Part shown: in pieces, positions 37,777-46,772 of the stretch | Numbering within the stretch: position 1 is the stretch's first letter | How the letters are laid out: each line of letters begins with the position of its first letter | NCBI GenBank assembly: GCA_963764315.1 | Contig: CAVXSB010000018.1 | Coordinates: 28,501-92,500 of the forward strand | Length of the DNA stretch: 64,000 nt | Source: DATLWN01 sp963764315 | GTDB taxonomy: Bacteria > Pseudomonadota > Zetaproteobacteria > Mariprofundales > Mariprofundaceae | Reading direction: 5' to 3' | Notes under the pieces: model-generated | What the model saw: the letters and a program-made list of their open reading frames with translations, nothing else | The model's database searches: none | Told to the model about the DNA's origin: nothing | Position numbers and translations under genes: made by a program

Positions 37777-38325
37777 ATGGCGATGAAGCAGGCACACGAT
37801 AGCGGACCGGACGAAGGGAAGCCCAGACGGGCCTTCATTGTCTGGGCGGCGAACGGACTGGGACTGCTGGTACTTTCGAGGTTCTTCAAGCCGTTGCCGG
37901 CCTTGGCGCAGGAAAGGAGTACCGAGAAGATCGATAGAATCGTCAAGAACGATGCCGAATGGCGCCGCATCCTGACGCCGGCGCAGTATGAAATATTGCG
38001 CCAGGAGGGTACCGAGCGTCCGTTCAGCAGTCCGCTCGATCACGAGACGCGAGCCGGGACCTATGTCTGCGCCGGCTGTGCACTGCCGCTGTTCCCGTCG
38101 AAGTTCAAATACGACAGCGGCACGGGCTGGCCGAGCTTCTACGACGTGTTGCCCGGCCATATCGAGACCAAGTCCGATTACCATTTGATCATGCCGCGTA
38201 CCGAGTATCACTGCGCCCGCTGCGGTGGCCACCAGGGGCATGTGTTCAAGGACGGTCCACCGCCGACGGGTCTGCGCTACTGCAATAACGGCGTGGCCCT
38301 GCGCTTCGTGCCGGATCGGGGGTGA
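37777..38325 (+). CDS. msrB: Peptide-methionine (R)-S-oxide reductase MsrB with N-terminal export/anchor segment
   Basis: Reduces methionine-R-sulfoxide in proteins. The MsrB domain has 'LTPAQYEILRQEGTERPFSSP', two zinc CxxC pairs (YVCAGCALPLF and YHCARCGGHQGHVF), 'SGTGWPSFYD' and the catalytic Cys in 'LRYCNNGVALRFVPD'. The N-terminus 'KPRRAFIVWAANGLGLLVL' has twin arginines and a hydrophobic stretch, suggesting Tat export or membrane anchoring to the periplasm. The start at 37777 has GGAG six bases upstream. A DipZ-like thioredoxin membrane gene follows by 3 bp and could supply electrons. Confidence 0.92.
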   Translation: MAMKQAHDSGPDEGKPRRAFIVWAANGLGLLVLSRFFKPLPALAQERSTEKIDRIVKNDAEWRRILTPAQYEILRQEGTERPFSSPLDHETRAGTYVCAGCALPLFPSKFKYDSGTGWPSFYDVLPGHIETKSDYHLIMPRTEYHCARCGGHQGHVFKDGPPPTGLRYCNNGVALRFVPDRG

Positions 38326-38328
38326 GCC

Positions 38329-39994
38329 ATGCACGGTCTTGATATCGGACTGGCCTTCCTCGAGGGACTGGCGTTGATCGTCTCTCCCTGCATCCTGCCG
38401 GTACTGCCGCTGGTGCTCGCGGCCTCCAGCGACGGCGGCAGGGGGCGCCCCTACGGCATCATCATGGGCTTCGTGCTGGCCTTCAGCGCCTTCGCTATCG
38501 CCGCGCGCCAGATCGTGGCGGCAACCGGTGTCGATACCGGCCTGATCCAGGATGCATCCCTGGTGCTGCTGGCGCTGTTCGGCCTGGTGCTGCTCTCATC
38601 GCGGCTTTCCGCGCGGTTAGCGCCCTGAGCTGTAGGGGCGGCCGAATGTCGGCAACCGCGTCGCATCCGGCGGTGGCGAAGGCTTCGGCAGTGGCATGGC
38701 CATCGGTGCCCTGATCGGACTGGTGTGGACCCCGTGTGCCGGCCCCATCCTGGCTGCCGTGCTGGTGCAGGTGATCCGCCAGCAGTCCAGCCTTGGCGGC
38801 GATCTCGTCATCTTCGCTTTTGGACTGGGCGCCGGCGTACCGATGCTGATCATCGCCGTCGCCGGCCGCAGGATCATGGACAGACTGGGCTTCTTTACCC
38901 GCCATGCCGAGGCGGTGCGTCGCACCTTCGGGCTGCTGATCCTGGGCTCGGTGGCCTTTATTGCTGCCGGCGCCAATGTGCAGGCGCTGTTCATGCCGGC
39001 GGGCAAGCCGGAAGCGCAGTCCGTGGCCATGACGACAACCCATGCCCCACTGCAATTGCAGCACGGCCTGACCACTCCGTATGCGGCCCCGGATTTCGCC
39101 GGCATCTCCGCCTGGCTGAACTCGCCGCCGCTGACCATGAAGGGACTCAAAGGCAAGGTGGTTCTCGTCGATTTCTGGACCTATTCCTGCATCAACTGTA
39201 TCCGCACCCTGCCGTACCTGAGGTCCTGGGATAAAAAGTACCGCGACAAGGGTCTGGTCATCGTCGGCGTGCATTCGCCCGAGTTCGCGTTCGAGAAGAA
39301 TATCGGCAATGTGCGCGCCGCCGTTTCCCGCTTCGGCATCCATTATCCGGTGGCGCTGGATAGCGATCTGTCCACCTGGGTGAACTTCCGTAATCAGTAC
39401 TGGCCGGCGCATTATCTGATCGATAAGCAGGGCAGGGTCGTCTACACGCATTTCGGCGAGGGCGATTACGGCATCACCGAAGACAATATCCGCTACCTGC
39501 TGGGGCTGAAGGGCGAGGTGGCACCGGCGCGCGCTGCGAGTCCCTATGACCCCGGGCAGACGCCGGAGACCTATCTCGGCTATGGCCGCGCCGAGCGCTT
39601 CGCGGGCGAGGATGTGGTCAGGGAGGACGTACCGGGCTTCTACAGCTTTCCGGTTGCGGCGCTTTCCCGCCATGCATGGGCGCTGGATGGATCCTGGACC
39701 GTCGGTTCCGAGAAGATCACGGCGGGCGGGGGGGCGGCGCTGCGCCTGCATTTCCATGCCCGGAAGGTGTTCTTGGTGCTGGGCAGCGCCAGCGGCAAGC
39801 CCGTCGAGGCAAGGCTGACGCTGAACGGCAAGCCGGTCGGGGAGAGTGCCGGCCGCGATGCTGTGGGCGGTGTCGTACGTATCGACGGCCACCGGCTCTA
39901 TGAGTTGATCGACCAGAAATCCGCCAAGGACGGGCAGCTACAGATCGACGCCGCTCCCGGTCTCACGGCTTATGCCTTCACCTTCGGAGGATGA
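38329..39994 (+). pseudogene. DipZ-like CcdA-thioredoxin fusion, interrupted by a +1 shift and an amber codon
   Basis: The first part (38329-38628) encodes CcdA/DsbD-type helices (EGLALIVSPCILPVLPLVLAAS). The second (usable from 38696) continues 'ALIGLVWTPCAGPILAAVL', more helices, then a periplasmic TlpA-like thioredoxin with CINC in 'WTYSCINCIRTLPYL' and a C-terminal carbohydrate-binding-like beta domain, the layout of cytochrome c biogenesis protein DipZ. Between them, removing one C from 38623-38625 gives 'RLAPEL', then TAG (38633-38635), then 'GRPNVGNRVASGGGEGF'. So two changes separate one ancestral gene. It would move electrons across the membrane to a periplasmic thioredoxin, plausibly for the adjacent MsrB. 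Confidence 0.78.
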
Positions 39995-40000
39995 TGACGA

Positions 40001-40339
40001 TCAGGCGATGCGCATGAAGCGGGAGAGCAGGGCGACGGCGAGGGCCAGCAGGACGAGGCCCAGAAGCATATTGGCGACGAAGCCCAGGTGGGTGTGGCGC
40101 TCAAGGGCGAAGGGGGCGAAGAACACCAGCGACACCGGCACGATGATCAGGATGCTGCGCGCGAATTCGGCCGTCAGTAGGGAATTGCGCGTGTCCCAGT
40201 AGGTCAGCGACATGGCCAGGATCGAGGTCAGGGGCATGGCGATCAGCACCGCTGCCCAGAACGGGCCGATGCGCTTGGCGATCTCGGAGGCCGTGGCGAT
40301 GACCACGGCGGAGATCAGTATCTTCAGCGCGTAGATCAC
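40001..40339 (-). CDS. DUF3147 family inner-membrane protein
   Basis: 112 aa with four hydrophobic segments: 'LKILISAVVIATASEIAKRIGPFWAAVLIAMPLTSIL', '...ILIIVPVSLVFFAPF' and a C-terminal 'LLGLVLLALAVALLSRF'. This fits DUF3147, of unknown function. It overlaps the end of panD by 4 bp on the same strand, so it may be a hitch-hiker of the pan operon, and it ends 7 bp from the convergent DipZ-like gene. Confidence 0.8.
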   Translation of the reverse strand: MIYALKILISAVVIATASEIAKRIGPFWAAVLIAMPLTSILAMSLTYWDTRNSLLTAEFARSILIIVPVSLVFFAPFALERHTHLGFVANMLLGLVLLALAVALLSRFMRIA

Positions 40340-40716
40340 GACACGGCGGCGAGCCGGCCGTGGCTGCTGTGGGTAATGCGGTTATCCGCATCCACATAAA
40401 CGAGCGTGGGCTGGAAGCGCTCGGCCTCTGCATGCTCCAGCTCCGCATAGGTACAAACGATCAGCAGATCGCCGGGGCTTGCCTTGTGCGCGGCCGCACC
40501 GTTGACGCCGATGGTGCAGGAGCCGCGCGGAGCGGTGATGGCGTAGGTGGTGAAACGCTCGCCGTTGGCGATGTTGTAGATGTGCAGTTGCTCGAAGGGG
40601 AGGATGCCGGCGGCGTCCATCAGAGCCTGATCGATGGCGCAGGAGCCCTCGTAATCGAGCTCGGCGTGTGTGACGGTGACGCGGTGCAGTTTGGATTTCA
40701 GCATGGTTAACTTCAT
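40336..40716 (-). CDS. panD: Aspartate 1-decarboxylase proenzyme
   Basis: Makes beta-alanine for pantothenate. It is a pyruvoyl enzyme: the self-cleavage site Gly24-Ser25 is in 'DYEGSCAIDQ', with Ser25 becoming the pyruvoyl group. Other hallmarks are 'SKLHRVTVTHAEL' and 'TYAITAPRGSCTIGVNGAAAH' with the conserved Asn/Gly-Ala. 126 aa. It lies 3 bp after panC in the panB-panC-panD order and overlaps DUF3147. Confidence 0.96.
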   Translation of the reverse strand: MKLTMLKSKLHRVTVTHAELDYEGSCAIDQALMDAAGILPFEQLHIYNIANGERFTTYAITAPRGSCTIGVNGAAAHKASPGDLLIVCTYAELEHAEAERFQPTLVYVDADNRITHSSHGRLAAVS

Positions 40717-40719
40717 GGT

Positions 40720-41559
40720 CTACTCCAGCCCCTCGAGGGAAACATTGTCGATCAGGCGCGCCGCACCGATGCGTGCGGCAACGAAGGCGCGCGCCGGCCG
40801 GCCCGGGCTTGCTGCCTGCAGAGTCTCGGCATCCCGGATCTCCAGGTACTCGGGCTCGATGCCGTCCTGCTTGAGGCTTTCCCTGCCGATGTCCAGCAGC
40901 GCATCGGTTGACACTTCAGCGCCCCCGGGGGCCTCGCGCATGGCGGTGAGCGCCCGGTACAGCCCTGCGGCCAGGCGGCGTTCGTCCTCGCCCAGGTAAC
41001 GGTTGCGGCTGCTCATGGCCAGGCCATCCGGCTCGCGCAGGGTGGGGGCGCCGATGACGGACACCGGCATGGTCAGGTCCGTCGTCATGCGGCGGAGGAT
41101 GGCCAGCTGCTGCCAGTCCTTCTCGCCGAACACGGCCACATCCGGGCACACGATGTTGAACAGGATGTTCACCACGGTGGCGACGCCGTCGAAATGCCCG
41201 GGGCGGCTGGCGCCGCACAGCACGCCATCGAGTTCCTGCACGCGCAGCGACACTTTCGGCGAGCCCTGCGGGTACAGGTTCTGCGGATGAAACAGCATAT
41301 CGACGCCGGCCTCCCGGCATTGCTGTTCATCGGCCTCGAAGGGGCGGGGATAGGCGGCGAAGTCCTCGGTCGGGCCGAACTGCAGCGGGTTGACGTAGAT
41401 GCTGACCACGACGGTGTCGGCCAGCTCCCTGGCCAGGCGGATCAGGCTCAGATGTCCCGCATGCAGGCAGCCCATCGTCGGCACCAGCGCCACGCGCCGA
41501 CCGCGGCGCAGCGGCTCCAGCTCCCGCCTGAGCCTAGGGGGGGATTCGATGACTTTCAT
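40720..41559 (-). CDS. panC: Pantothenate synthetase
   Basis: Ligates pantoate and beta-alanine using ATP. 'ALVPTMGCLHAGHLSLI' contains the nucleotide-binding HxGH, 'FGEKDWQQLAILRRM' the KDxQQ motif, and 'EPDGLAMSSRNRYL' the KMSKS-like segment. 279 aa. The ATG at 41559 matches family N-termini (MKVIESPPRLRREL); the frame is open further upstream into panB but that text is out of frame. It lies 40 bp after panB. Confidence 0.96.
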   Translation of the reverse strand: MKVIESPPRLRRELEPLRRGRRVALVPTMGCLHAGHLSLIRLARELADTVVVSIYVNPLQFGPTEDFAAYPRPFEADEQQCREAGVDMLFHPQNLYPQGSPKVSLRVQELDGVLCGASRPGHFDGVATVVNILFNIVCPDVAVFGEKDWQQLAILRRMTTDLTMPVSVIGAPTLREPDGLAMSSRNRYLGEDERRLAAGLYRALTAMREAPGGAEVSTDALLDIGRESLKQDGIEPEYLEIRDAETLQAASPGRPARAFVAARIGAARLIDNVSLEGLE

Positions 41560-41599
41560 GCGGAAAAAACTCCGCCCAAATCGGCAGAAAACCCCTTTT

Positions 41600-42389
41600 T
41601 CACTTCGGGAAGGCCCCGGATTTGACGTCGTCGGCCCAGCGGGCGATGGCCTCGTGCATGAGCCCGCGCAGCTGCGCATAGGCCGGAGCGAAGGGCGGGT
41701 TCGATTCGGAGATGCCCAGCAGGTCGTTCCACACCAGCACCTGTGCGTCGCAATCGGTACCGGCGCCGATGCCGACGGTGGGGATGGATGCGGTCGGCGG
41801 TGATCTCGGCGGCAAGCCCGGCGGGGATGTTCTCCAGCACCACGGCCACGGCCCCGGCATCGGCCACCGCCTGGGCATCGGCGATCAGGCCCGCGTGCTC
41901 GGCGTCGTCCTTGCCGCGCTTGCGGTAGCTGCCGAAGCGCTTGACCGACTGCGGCGTCAGGCCGATGTGGGCGACGACGGCGATGCCGCGCTCGGCCAGG
42001 AAGCGGATCGTCTCCGCCATGTGGGTGCCGCCCTCGAGCTTCACGGCATCGCAGCCCGTTTGCTGCAGCACGCGCACCGCTGTGTCGAAGGCCTGTTCGG
42101 GCGATCCCTGGTAGCTGCCGAATGGCAGGTCACAGACCACCCAGGCATGCGTGCGGCCGCGCACGACGGCGGCCGTGTGGTGGATCATCTGTTCCAGGGT
42201 GACGGGGATGGTGGTGTCGTAGCCAAGGACGGCCATGCCGAGCGAGTCGCCGACCAGCAGCACGTCGATGCCGGCGGCTTCGGCGATCTCGGCGGATGCG
42301 GCGTCGTACGCAGTCAGCCAGACTGTTTTTTCGCCACGCTGCTTGGCGCGTGTGAGCGTCGCCGCGGTGACGGGTTTCTTCTCGTTCAT
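41600..42389 (-). pseudogene. panB: 3-methyl-2-oxobutanoate hydroxymethyltransferase, one +1 frameshift
   Basis: First step of pantothenate synthesis. The N-terminal three quarters from ATG 42389 are clean: 'VWLTAYDAASAEIAEAAGIDVLLVGDSLGM', 'AVKLEGG', 'HIGLTPQSVKRFG', 'VLENIPAGLAAEITA'. At 41792-41793 (a CC pair on the coding strand) the frame shifts; deleting one C gives 'ITADASIPTVGIGAGTDCDAQVLVWNDLLG' and a normal C-terminus ending 'VKSGAFPK'. Corrected length is about 262 aa. Because panC and panD are intact and the pathway needs PanB, a sequence error is the likelier explanation. AAGGA precedes the start. Confidence 0.85.
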
Positions 42390-42610
42390 ATCACATCCTT
42401 CCGCTTCGGTCCGCCGGTTCAACATTGGCGGTACCGTCTTCAGGCCCGCCGAATGTTATACGCTCTGCCGCGTTTCTGCTATCGGCCATGGAGGACATGT
42501 GCCGAAGGCGATGGGAAAGATGGAAACACCCGAAATTTCCGAACAAGCCCTCACGAATGGTTAGGTTGAAAATGCGCTTGACGCCATCTCTAATCCATTT
42601 GGAGGGTCGC

Positions 42611-42697
42611 ATGGCTCCATATCAGGTTGATTACAGGGCGGGATCGGGGAGGCCGTTTACCGTATCAACGCCTTTGCCGCAGGGATGTCTCGTATGA
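42611..42697 (+). CDS. Possible 28-codon leader ORF before the PAS/HD-GYP gene
   Basis: ATG 42611 follows a strong GGAGG by six bases and opens 28 codons (MAPYQVDYRAGSGRPFTVST...) whose TGA overlaps the next ATG at 42694 (ATGA). The arrangement suggests translational coupling to the sensor gene. No homology is recognised; it could also be the true beginning of that gene if another frame change is present. The rest of the 304-bp gap (42390-42610) shows nothing else. Confidence 0.35.
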   Translation: MAPYQVDYRAGSGRPFTVSTPLPQGCLV

Positions 42698-44439
42698 GGC
42701 GCCGTATCGACGATATCGGCCAGAAAGAGAGGGGATGGGCTGAGTCCCAAGGTTTTCCAGGCCTTGCTCGATCGGGCCAGCGACGCCATCGAGTTGACGG
42801 ATCCGGAAACGCTCCGCTTCATCTATTTCAACGATGCCTTCCTGCTTATGTATGGCTACCGCCGCGAAGCGATGCAGGCGCTGTCGGTCCATGATATCGA
42901 TCCCGATATCAGCAAGGCAGAGATACTAAAGATCAACAAAACGCTGCAGACAACGCCGTTCTGTGATGTTCGAAAGGGTTCATCGGCGCAAGGATGGGTC
43001 GACATTCCCGGTCGAGGTTCATCTCTCGCTGGTTCGTATCGATGACAGGGATTGGCGGCTTGCCGTGGTCCGTGACATTACGGCGCGCAAGAAGGCCGAG
43101 ACGGATCTGAAACTTTTCCGTGCCTTGCTGGATAAGGCCAGCGATGCCATCGAGGTGATCGATCCAGAATCGCTCCAGTATCTTGATGTGAATGAGACGG
43201 CCTGCCGCATTCTCGGTTATAGCCGGGACGAATTGCTGGCGATGCGCGTCTGGGATGTCGACATCGGCATGGATGCGGTGCCGATGGACAAAGTGAACGA
43301 GGAATTTCGGGAGGGGAAATTGGTGACCCTCGAATCGTTCCATCGCCGCAAGGATGGCTCCACCTTTCCGGTCGAGGTCATCATCTCCCAGGTCCAGTTG
43401 GACAGGAAATACAATATTGCCGTGGCCCGCGACATCAGCGAGCGCAAGAAGACGGAGATGCTACTCCGGGAGCGCGAGCGACAGTTGCAGGAGGCTCAAC
43501 AATTCGGGCATCTCGGCCATTGGTCGTGGGACCTCAGTGGCAATCGGGCGACATGCTCCGACGAGATATACCGCATATTCGGCTATGCCCCTCAGTCGGT
43601 GCCCTTTAGCGTCGATTGGTTTCTGCGTGCGGTGCATGCCGATGACCGGAAGATGGTCCGGGACTTGATGCGACGTGCCATGAAAGCGAACGAAACCACC
43701 GATGCCGATTTCCGCATCAAGACGCCGAGCGGTGAGGTACGCTGGCTTCACGAGAAGAGCACGGCGTCGGTAGCAGGCGATGGAAAGCCGATTCGGGTAT
43801 TCGGAATCTTTCAGGATATCACCGAGCACAAGCAGCAGGAGGAGGCCCTGCGCCAAAGCCTGGAACAATCGATCCTCACCATTGCCGAAACCGTCGAGGC
43901 GCGTGATCCCTATACCGCCGGCCATCAACGGCGTGTTGGCAAGTTGGCGATGGCCATTGCGCGGGAGATGCTTTTACCGGAGGAACAGGTGCAGGGCATT
44001 TATCTCGCCGCGCTCATTCACGATCTCGGCAAGATTCATATTCCGGCGGAGATCCTCTCCAAGCCCAGCCGACTCAGCGACGTCGAGTATATGATGATCA
44101 AGACGCACCCGCAGGCCGGATACGACATCGTGAAGAATATGAAGTTCCCCTGGCCGATTGCGGACATCATCCTGCAGCATCATGAGCGAATGGATGGCTC
44201 GGGCTACCCGCAGGGACTCAAGAAAGGGAAGATACTGCTCGAGGCACGCATCATCGCCGTGGCCGACGTGGTGGAATCGATGACCTCACACCGGCCATAC
44301 CGCGCTGGTCTGGGTATGGAGCTGGCGTTGGCGGAAATCGAACAGACACCGGGGAAAGCTCTACGATCCGCAAGCCGTGGATGTCTGCCTGAGACTGTTT
44401 CGCCAGGATGGTTACACCTTTACCGACCGAACCGAATAG
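42694..44439 (+). pseudogene. PAS-PAS-PAS-HD-GYP cyclic-di-GMP phosphodiesterase, three +1 frameshifts
   Basis: Sensor phosphodiesterase that would degrade c-di-GMP. The first two PAS domains are related ('LDRASDAIELTDPETLRFIYFND' and 'LDKASDAIEVIDPESLQYLDVNE'), and a third carries 'GDGKPIRVFGIFQDITEHKQ'. The HD-GYP domain has 'YLAALIHDLGKIHIPAEILSKP' and 'HHERMDGSGYPQG', so HD and GYP are both intact. Frame breaks lie at 42737-42739 (GGG), 42959-42960 (TT; removal restores PSVMFERVHRRKDGS) and about 44346-44357 (restoring KLYDPQAVDVCLRLFRQDGYTFTD to TAG 44437). All three are +1. Its 3' end overlaps dNK by 20 bp. It sits between folK-dNK and panB. Confidence 0.75.
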
Positions 44440-45115
44440 AGACGCCTGCTGTCAGGAATGGTCCGGCCCATTGGCTCGAAGGTCGGCCCAACTCGCTGCG
44501 CGAGCGCATGCCGCGGATGCGCCGGATCAGGGTGTCGACGGCCTCGGGGTCCTCGGCGAAATTCATGCGGTCGGTCTGCACGACCAATAGCGGCGTGTCC
44601 TGGTAGCGGAAGAAGAAGCGGTCATAGGCGGCGATGACCTCGCGCAGGTAGACGGTGGTCATGCCGCGCTCCATCGGCCGGTTGCGCTTTCGGATGCGCT
44701 CCATGATCACGTCCGGATCCGATTGCAGGTAGATCACCAGATCCGGCTGCGGCACCTCGGCCGTGACCAGTGGTGCCACCTGGTCGTACAGCGCTAACTC
44801 TTGGTCGGAGAGGGTCAGCGTGGCGAACAGCCTGTCCTTGGCGAACAGGTAGTCGCTGACCAGGCCGGTGGTGAACAGCTCCTGCTGATGGATGCCCTGC
44901 CACTGCTTCAGGCGGGAGAACAGGAAGGAAAGCTGCACGGCGAGCGCATGGCGTTTCGGATCCTGGTAGAACAGTTCGATGAAGGGGTTGTCGTCGGTGG
45001 TTTCGAACAGGGTGCCGGAGCCCAGGCGGTCGGCCAGCTTGCGCGCCAGCGTCGTCTTGCCGACGCCGATCGCCCCCTCGACGGCGATGTGGCTGCGCTC
45101 CAGCGCCTGATTCAC
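44420..45115 (-). CDS. Deoxynucleoside kinase (dGK/dCK family)
   Basis: Salvage kinase phosphorylating deoxyribonucleosides. P-loop 'VEGAIGVGKTTLARKLAD' at the N-terminus, 'LVSDYLFAKDRLFATLTL' with the DR motif and the LID-region 'RIRKRNRPMERGM', 231 aa. The start is GTG 45115, overlapping the folK stop (GTGA). The folK-dNK-panB linkage is common; here an HD-GYP gene on the opposite strand separates it from panB. Its last codons overlap that gene. Confidence 0.88.
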   Translation of the reverse strand: MNQALERSHIAVEGAIGVGKTTLARKLADRLGSGTLFETTDDNPFIELFYQDPKRHALAVQLSFLFSRLKQWQGIHQQELFTTGLVSDYLFAKDRLFATLTLSDQELALYDQVAPLVTAEVPQPDLVIYLQSDPDVIMERIRKRNRPMERGMTTVYLREVIAAYDRFFFRYQDTPLLVVQTDRMNFAEDPEAVDTLIRRIRGMRSRSELGRPSSQWAGPFLTAGVSIRFGR

Positions 45116-45609
45116 CACGGGCTGCCGTGATTCAACAGGGCCTGGCCCGAGCGCAGGCAGGTATCGAGAAGTTCGCGCGCCGTTTTTTTCATGCGGGGAT
45201 GTTGCCACCCCGGCGCCAAGTCGCATAGAGGCTGAAGCACGAACACGCGTTTGGGCATCTCGGCGTGCGGCAGGATCAGTTCGGCGGTATCGGACAGCAC
45301 ATCGTCGATGGCGATCAGGTCGAGATCCAGGGTGCGCGGTCCCCAGCGCACATCGCGAACCCTGCCGTGCGCGTCCTCGATGCGCTGCAACTCGTGTAGC
45401 AGGGTGCGCGGCATCAGCTCGGTATCGAGGGCGATGACGGCGTTGCCATAGTCCGGCTGGCCCGGCGGGCCGAGGGGCGCGGACCGATACAGCAGGGAAC
45501 TGCCCGCAAGCCGGCATCCCGGCAGTGCGGCCAGGGTTTTGCGCGCGGCCTGGAAGGTGCTGCGTACATCCCCGACGTTGCCGCCGAAGGCGATGAATGC
45601 CGTCATCAT
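45112..45609 (-). CDS. folK: 6-hydroxymethyl-7,8-dihydropterin pyrophosphokinase
   Basis: HPPK of folate synthesis, transferring pyrophosphate to the pterin. 'AFIAFGGNVGDVRSTFQAA', 'SSLLYRSAPLGPPGQPDYGNAVIAL', the signature 'VRWGPRTLDLDLIAIDD' with the metal-binding Asp pair, and 'LPHAEMPKRVFVLQPL' are present. 165 aa. The stop overlaps the dNK GTG. Upstream on the same strand, 24 bp away, is the SPOR-domain gene. Confidence 0.95.
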   Translation of the reverse strand: MMTAFIAFGGNVGDVRSTFQAARKTLAALPGCRLAGSSLLYRSAPLGPPGQPDYGNAVIALDTELMPRTLLHELQRIEDAHGRVRDVRWGPRTLDLDLIAIDDVLSDTAELILPHAEMPKRVFVLQPLCDLAPGWQHPRMKKTARELLDTCLRSGQALLNHGSPW

Positions 45610-45633
45610 CTCAGCGCTGCCGGCCGTACCGGT

Positions 45634-46341
45634 TCACGGGGTTTGCACGACGAAGCCCGAGATTCCCATTGCCTTGTGCAGCTGTTGCTTGGCCTGGTCC
45701 ACCTCGCTGCGCGTGCGGTACGGACCGATCCAGACGGCATGCAGGCCGCCCGGCCGTGGGGCGACATAGGATGACCAGTGCCTGGAGGCGGCCTTCTTGG
45801 CCAGTGCTGCCGCCCCTTCCTTGTTCTTGAAGGAGCCGAGTTGCACGTAGTAGCCGGCCGGCATGGCGGTTACCGGGACAGGTCGCGGTTGCACGGCAGG
45901 GGCGGGTTTAGGCGGCGAAGCGGGTGCGGTCCCTTTCACGGCGGGTGTCGGAGCGGGTGCAGGCTTGGCTGTGGGGGTCGGGGCCGTCGGCTTCGGCGCG
46001 GGCTGGGGAGCCGGCTTCGGGGCCGGCGGCTGGGATGAGGACGGGAACAGCGGCTTGGCAGCCAGCTCCTGCTGCATGGTGCTGGGTGCGGCCGGCGCGG
46101 GCGCGGGCGCGGGCTGGGGAGCCGGGGCCGCAGCGGGCGCCGGTTGCTGTGCAGGCGTGTCGGGGGTAAAGGCGGGGGCGGAGGGTGCAGCCGTCTTCAC
46201 CGCACTGATCGGCGGTTGCGGCTTCGGGTTGGGCCAGAGCAGGCTACCCAGGATGACGATGGTACAGGCGGCGGCCACGCCGATGGCGATCTTGTGTTCC
46301 CCGGCCCTGGCGATCCAGCTGTTGAGCATTTCCTTGTTCAT
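45634..46341 (-). CDS. SPOR-domain inner-membrane protein with Pro/Ala-rich linker
   Basis: 235 aa. One transmembrane helix (about 18-35, IAIGVAAACTIVILGSLLW) is followed by a ~120-residue Pro/Ala/Lys low-complexity linker and a C-terminal SPOR domain ('GYYVQLGSFKNKEGAAALAKKA...HAVWIGPYRTRSEVDQAKQQL'). SPOR domains bind denuded glycan strands at the division septum, so a cell-wall or division role is likely. The start overlaps the CheY-like gene by 4 bp. The repeat-rich linker may vary among strains. Confidence 0.86.
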   Translation of the reverse strand: MNKEMLNSWIARAGEHKIAIGVAAACTIVILGSLLWPNPKPQPPISAVKTAAPSAPAFTPDTPAQQPAPAAAPAPQPAPAPAPAAPSTMQQELAAKPLFPSSSQPPAPKPAPQPAPKPTAPTPTAKPAPAPTPAVKGTAPASPPKPAPAVQPRPVPVTAMPAGYYVQLGSFKNKEGAAALAKKAASRHWSSYVAPRPGGLHAVWIGPYRTRSEVDQAKQQLHKAMGISGFVVQTP

Positions 46342-46763
46342 GATCCTTCCTTTGGTTGATGTGTGGCGGCATCGAGCAATGTGTCGAGTTCTTCGGTAAA
46401 GGCCTGGTAGCGAAAGGGCTTTTGCAGGATGCGCAGTTCCCGTGTCGGGAAGCGCTCGGCCAGATCCTCCGGATAGCCTGTGACGAACAGCACGCGGTCG
46501 AGCAGCCCAGGGTTGATCTGCTCCAGGCTGTTGTAGATGTCATCCCCCGTCAGCTTCGGCAACCGCACGTCCAGCAGAATCAGGCTGTAGCGCTCGCCAT
46601 TCGTTGTCAGTTCGAACAGGCCCTGCACGGGGTCGCTTAGCGTGCGGACCTGGATCGTACGCCCGGTTTGTTGCGCATAGCGACCGAGGAATGCGGCCAG
46701 GATGCTTTGTACGGTATCCTCATCGTCGATGACGAGGGCATGCAGGGTCTGGGTATCGCTCAT
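46338..46763 (-). CDS. Single-domain response regulator (CheY-like)
   Basis: 141 aa receiver only. The acidic pair is in 'HALVIDDEDTVQSIL', the phospho-acceptor Asp in 'YSLILLDVRLPKLTGDDI', the conserved Thr in 'VLFVTGYPE' and the Lys in 'LRILQKPFR', so all phosphorylation residues are present. No output domain. It lies 9 bp after an orphan Cys-rich protein and overlaps the SPOR gene; no histidine kinase is adjacent, so its partner is unknown. Confidence 0.9.
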   Translation of the reverse strand: MSDTQTLHALVIDDEDTVQSILAAFLGRYAQQTGRTIQVRTLSDPVQGLFELTTNGERYSLILLDVRLPKLTGDDIYNSLEQINPGLLDRVLFVTGYPEDLAERFPTRELRILQKPFRYQAFTEELDTLLDAATHQPKEGS

Positions 46764-46772
46764 GGGGCCTCC

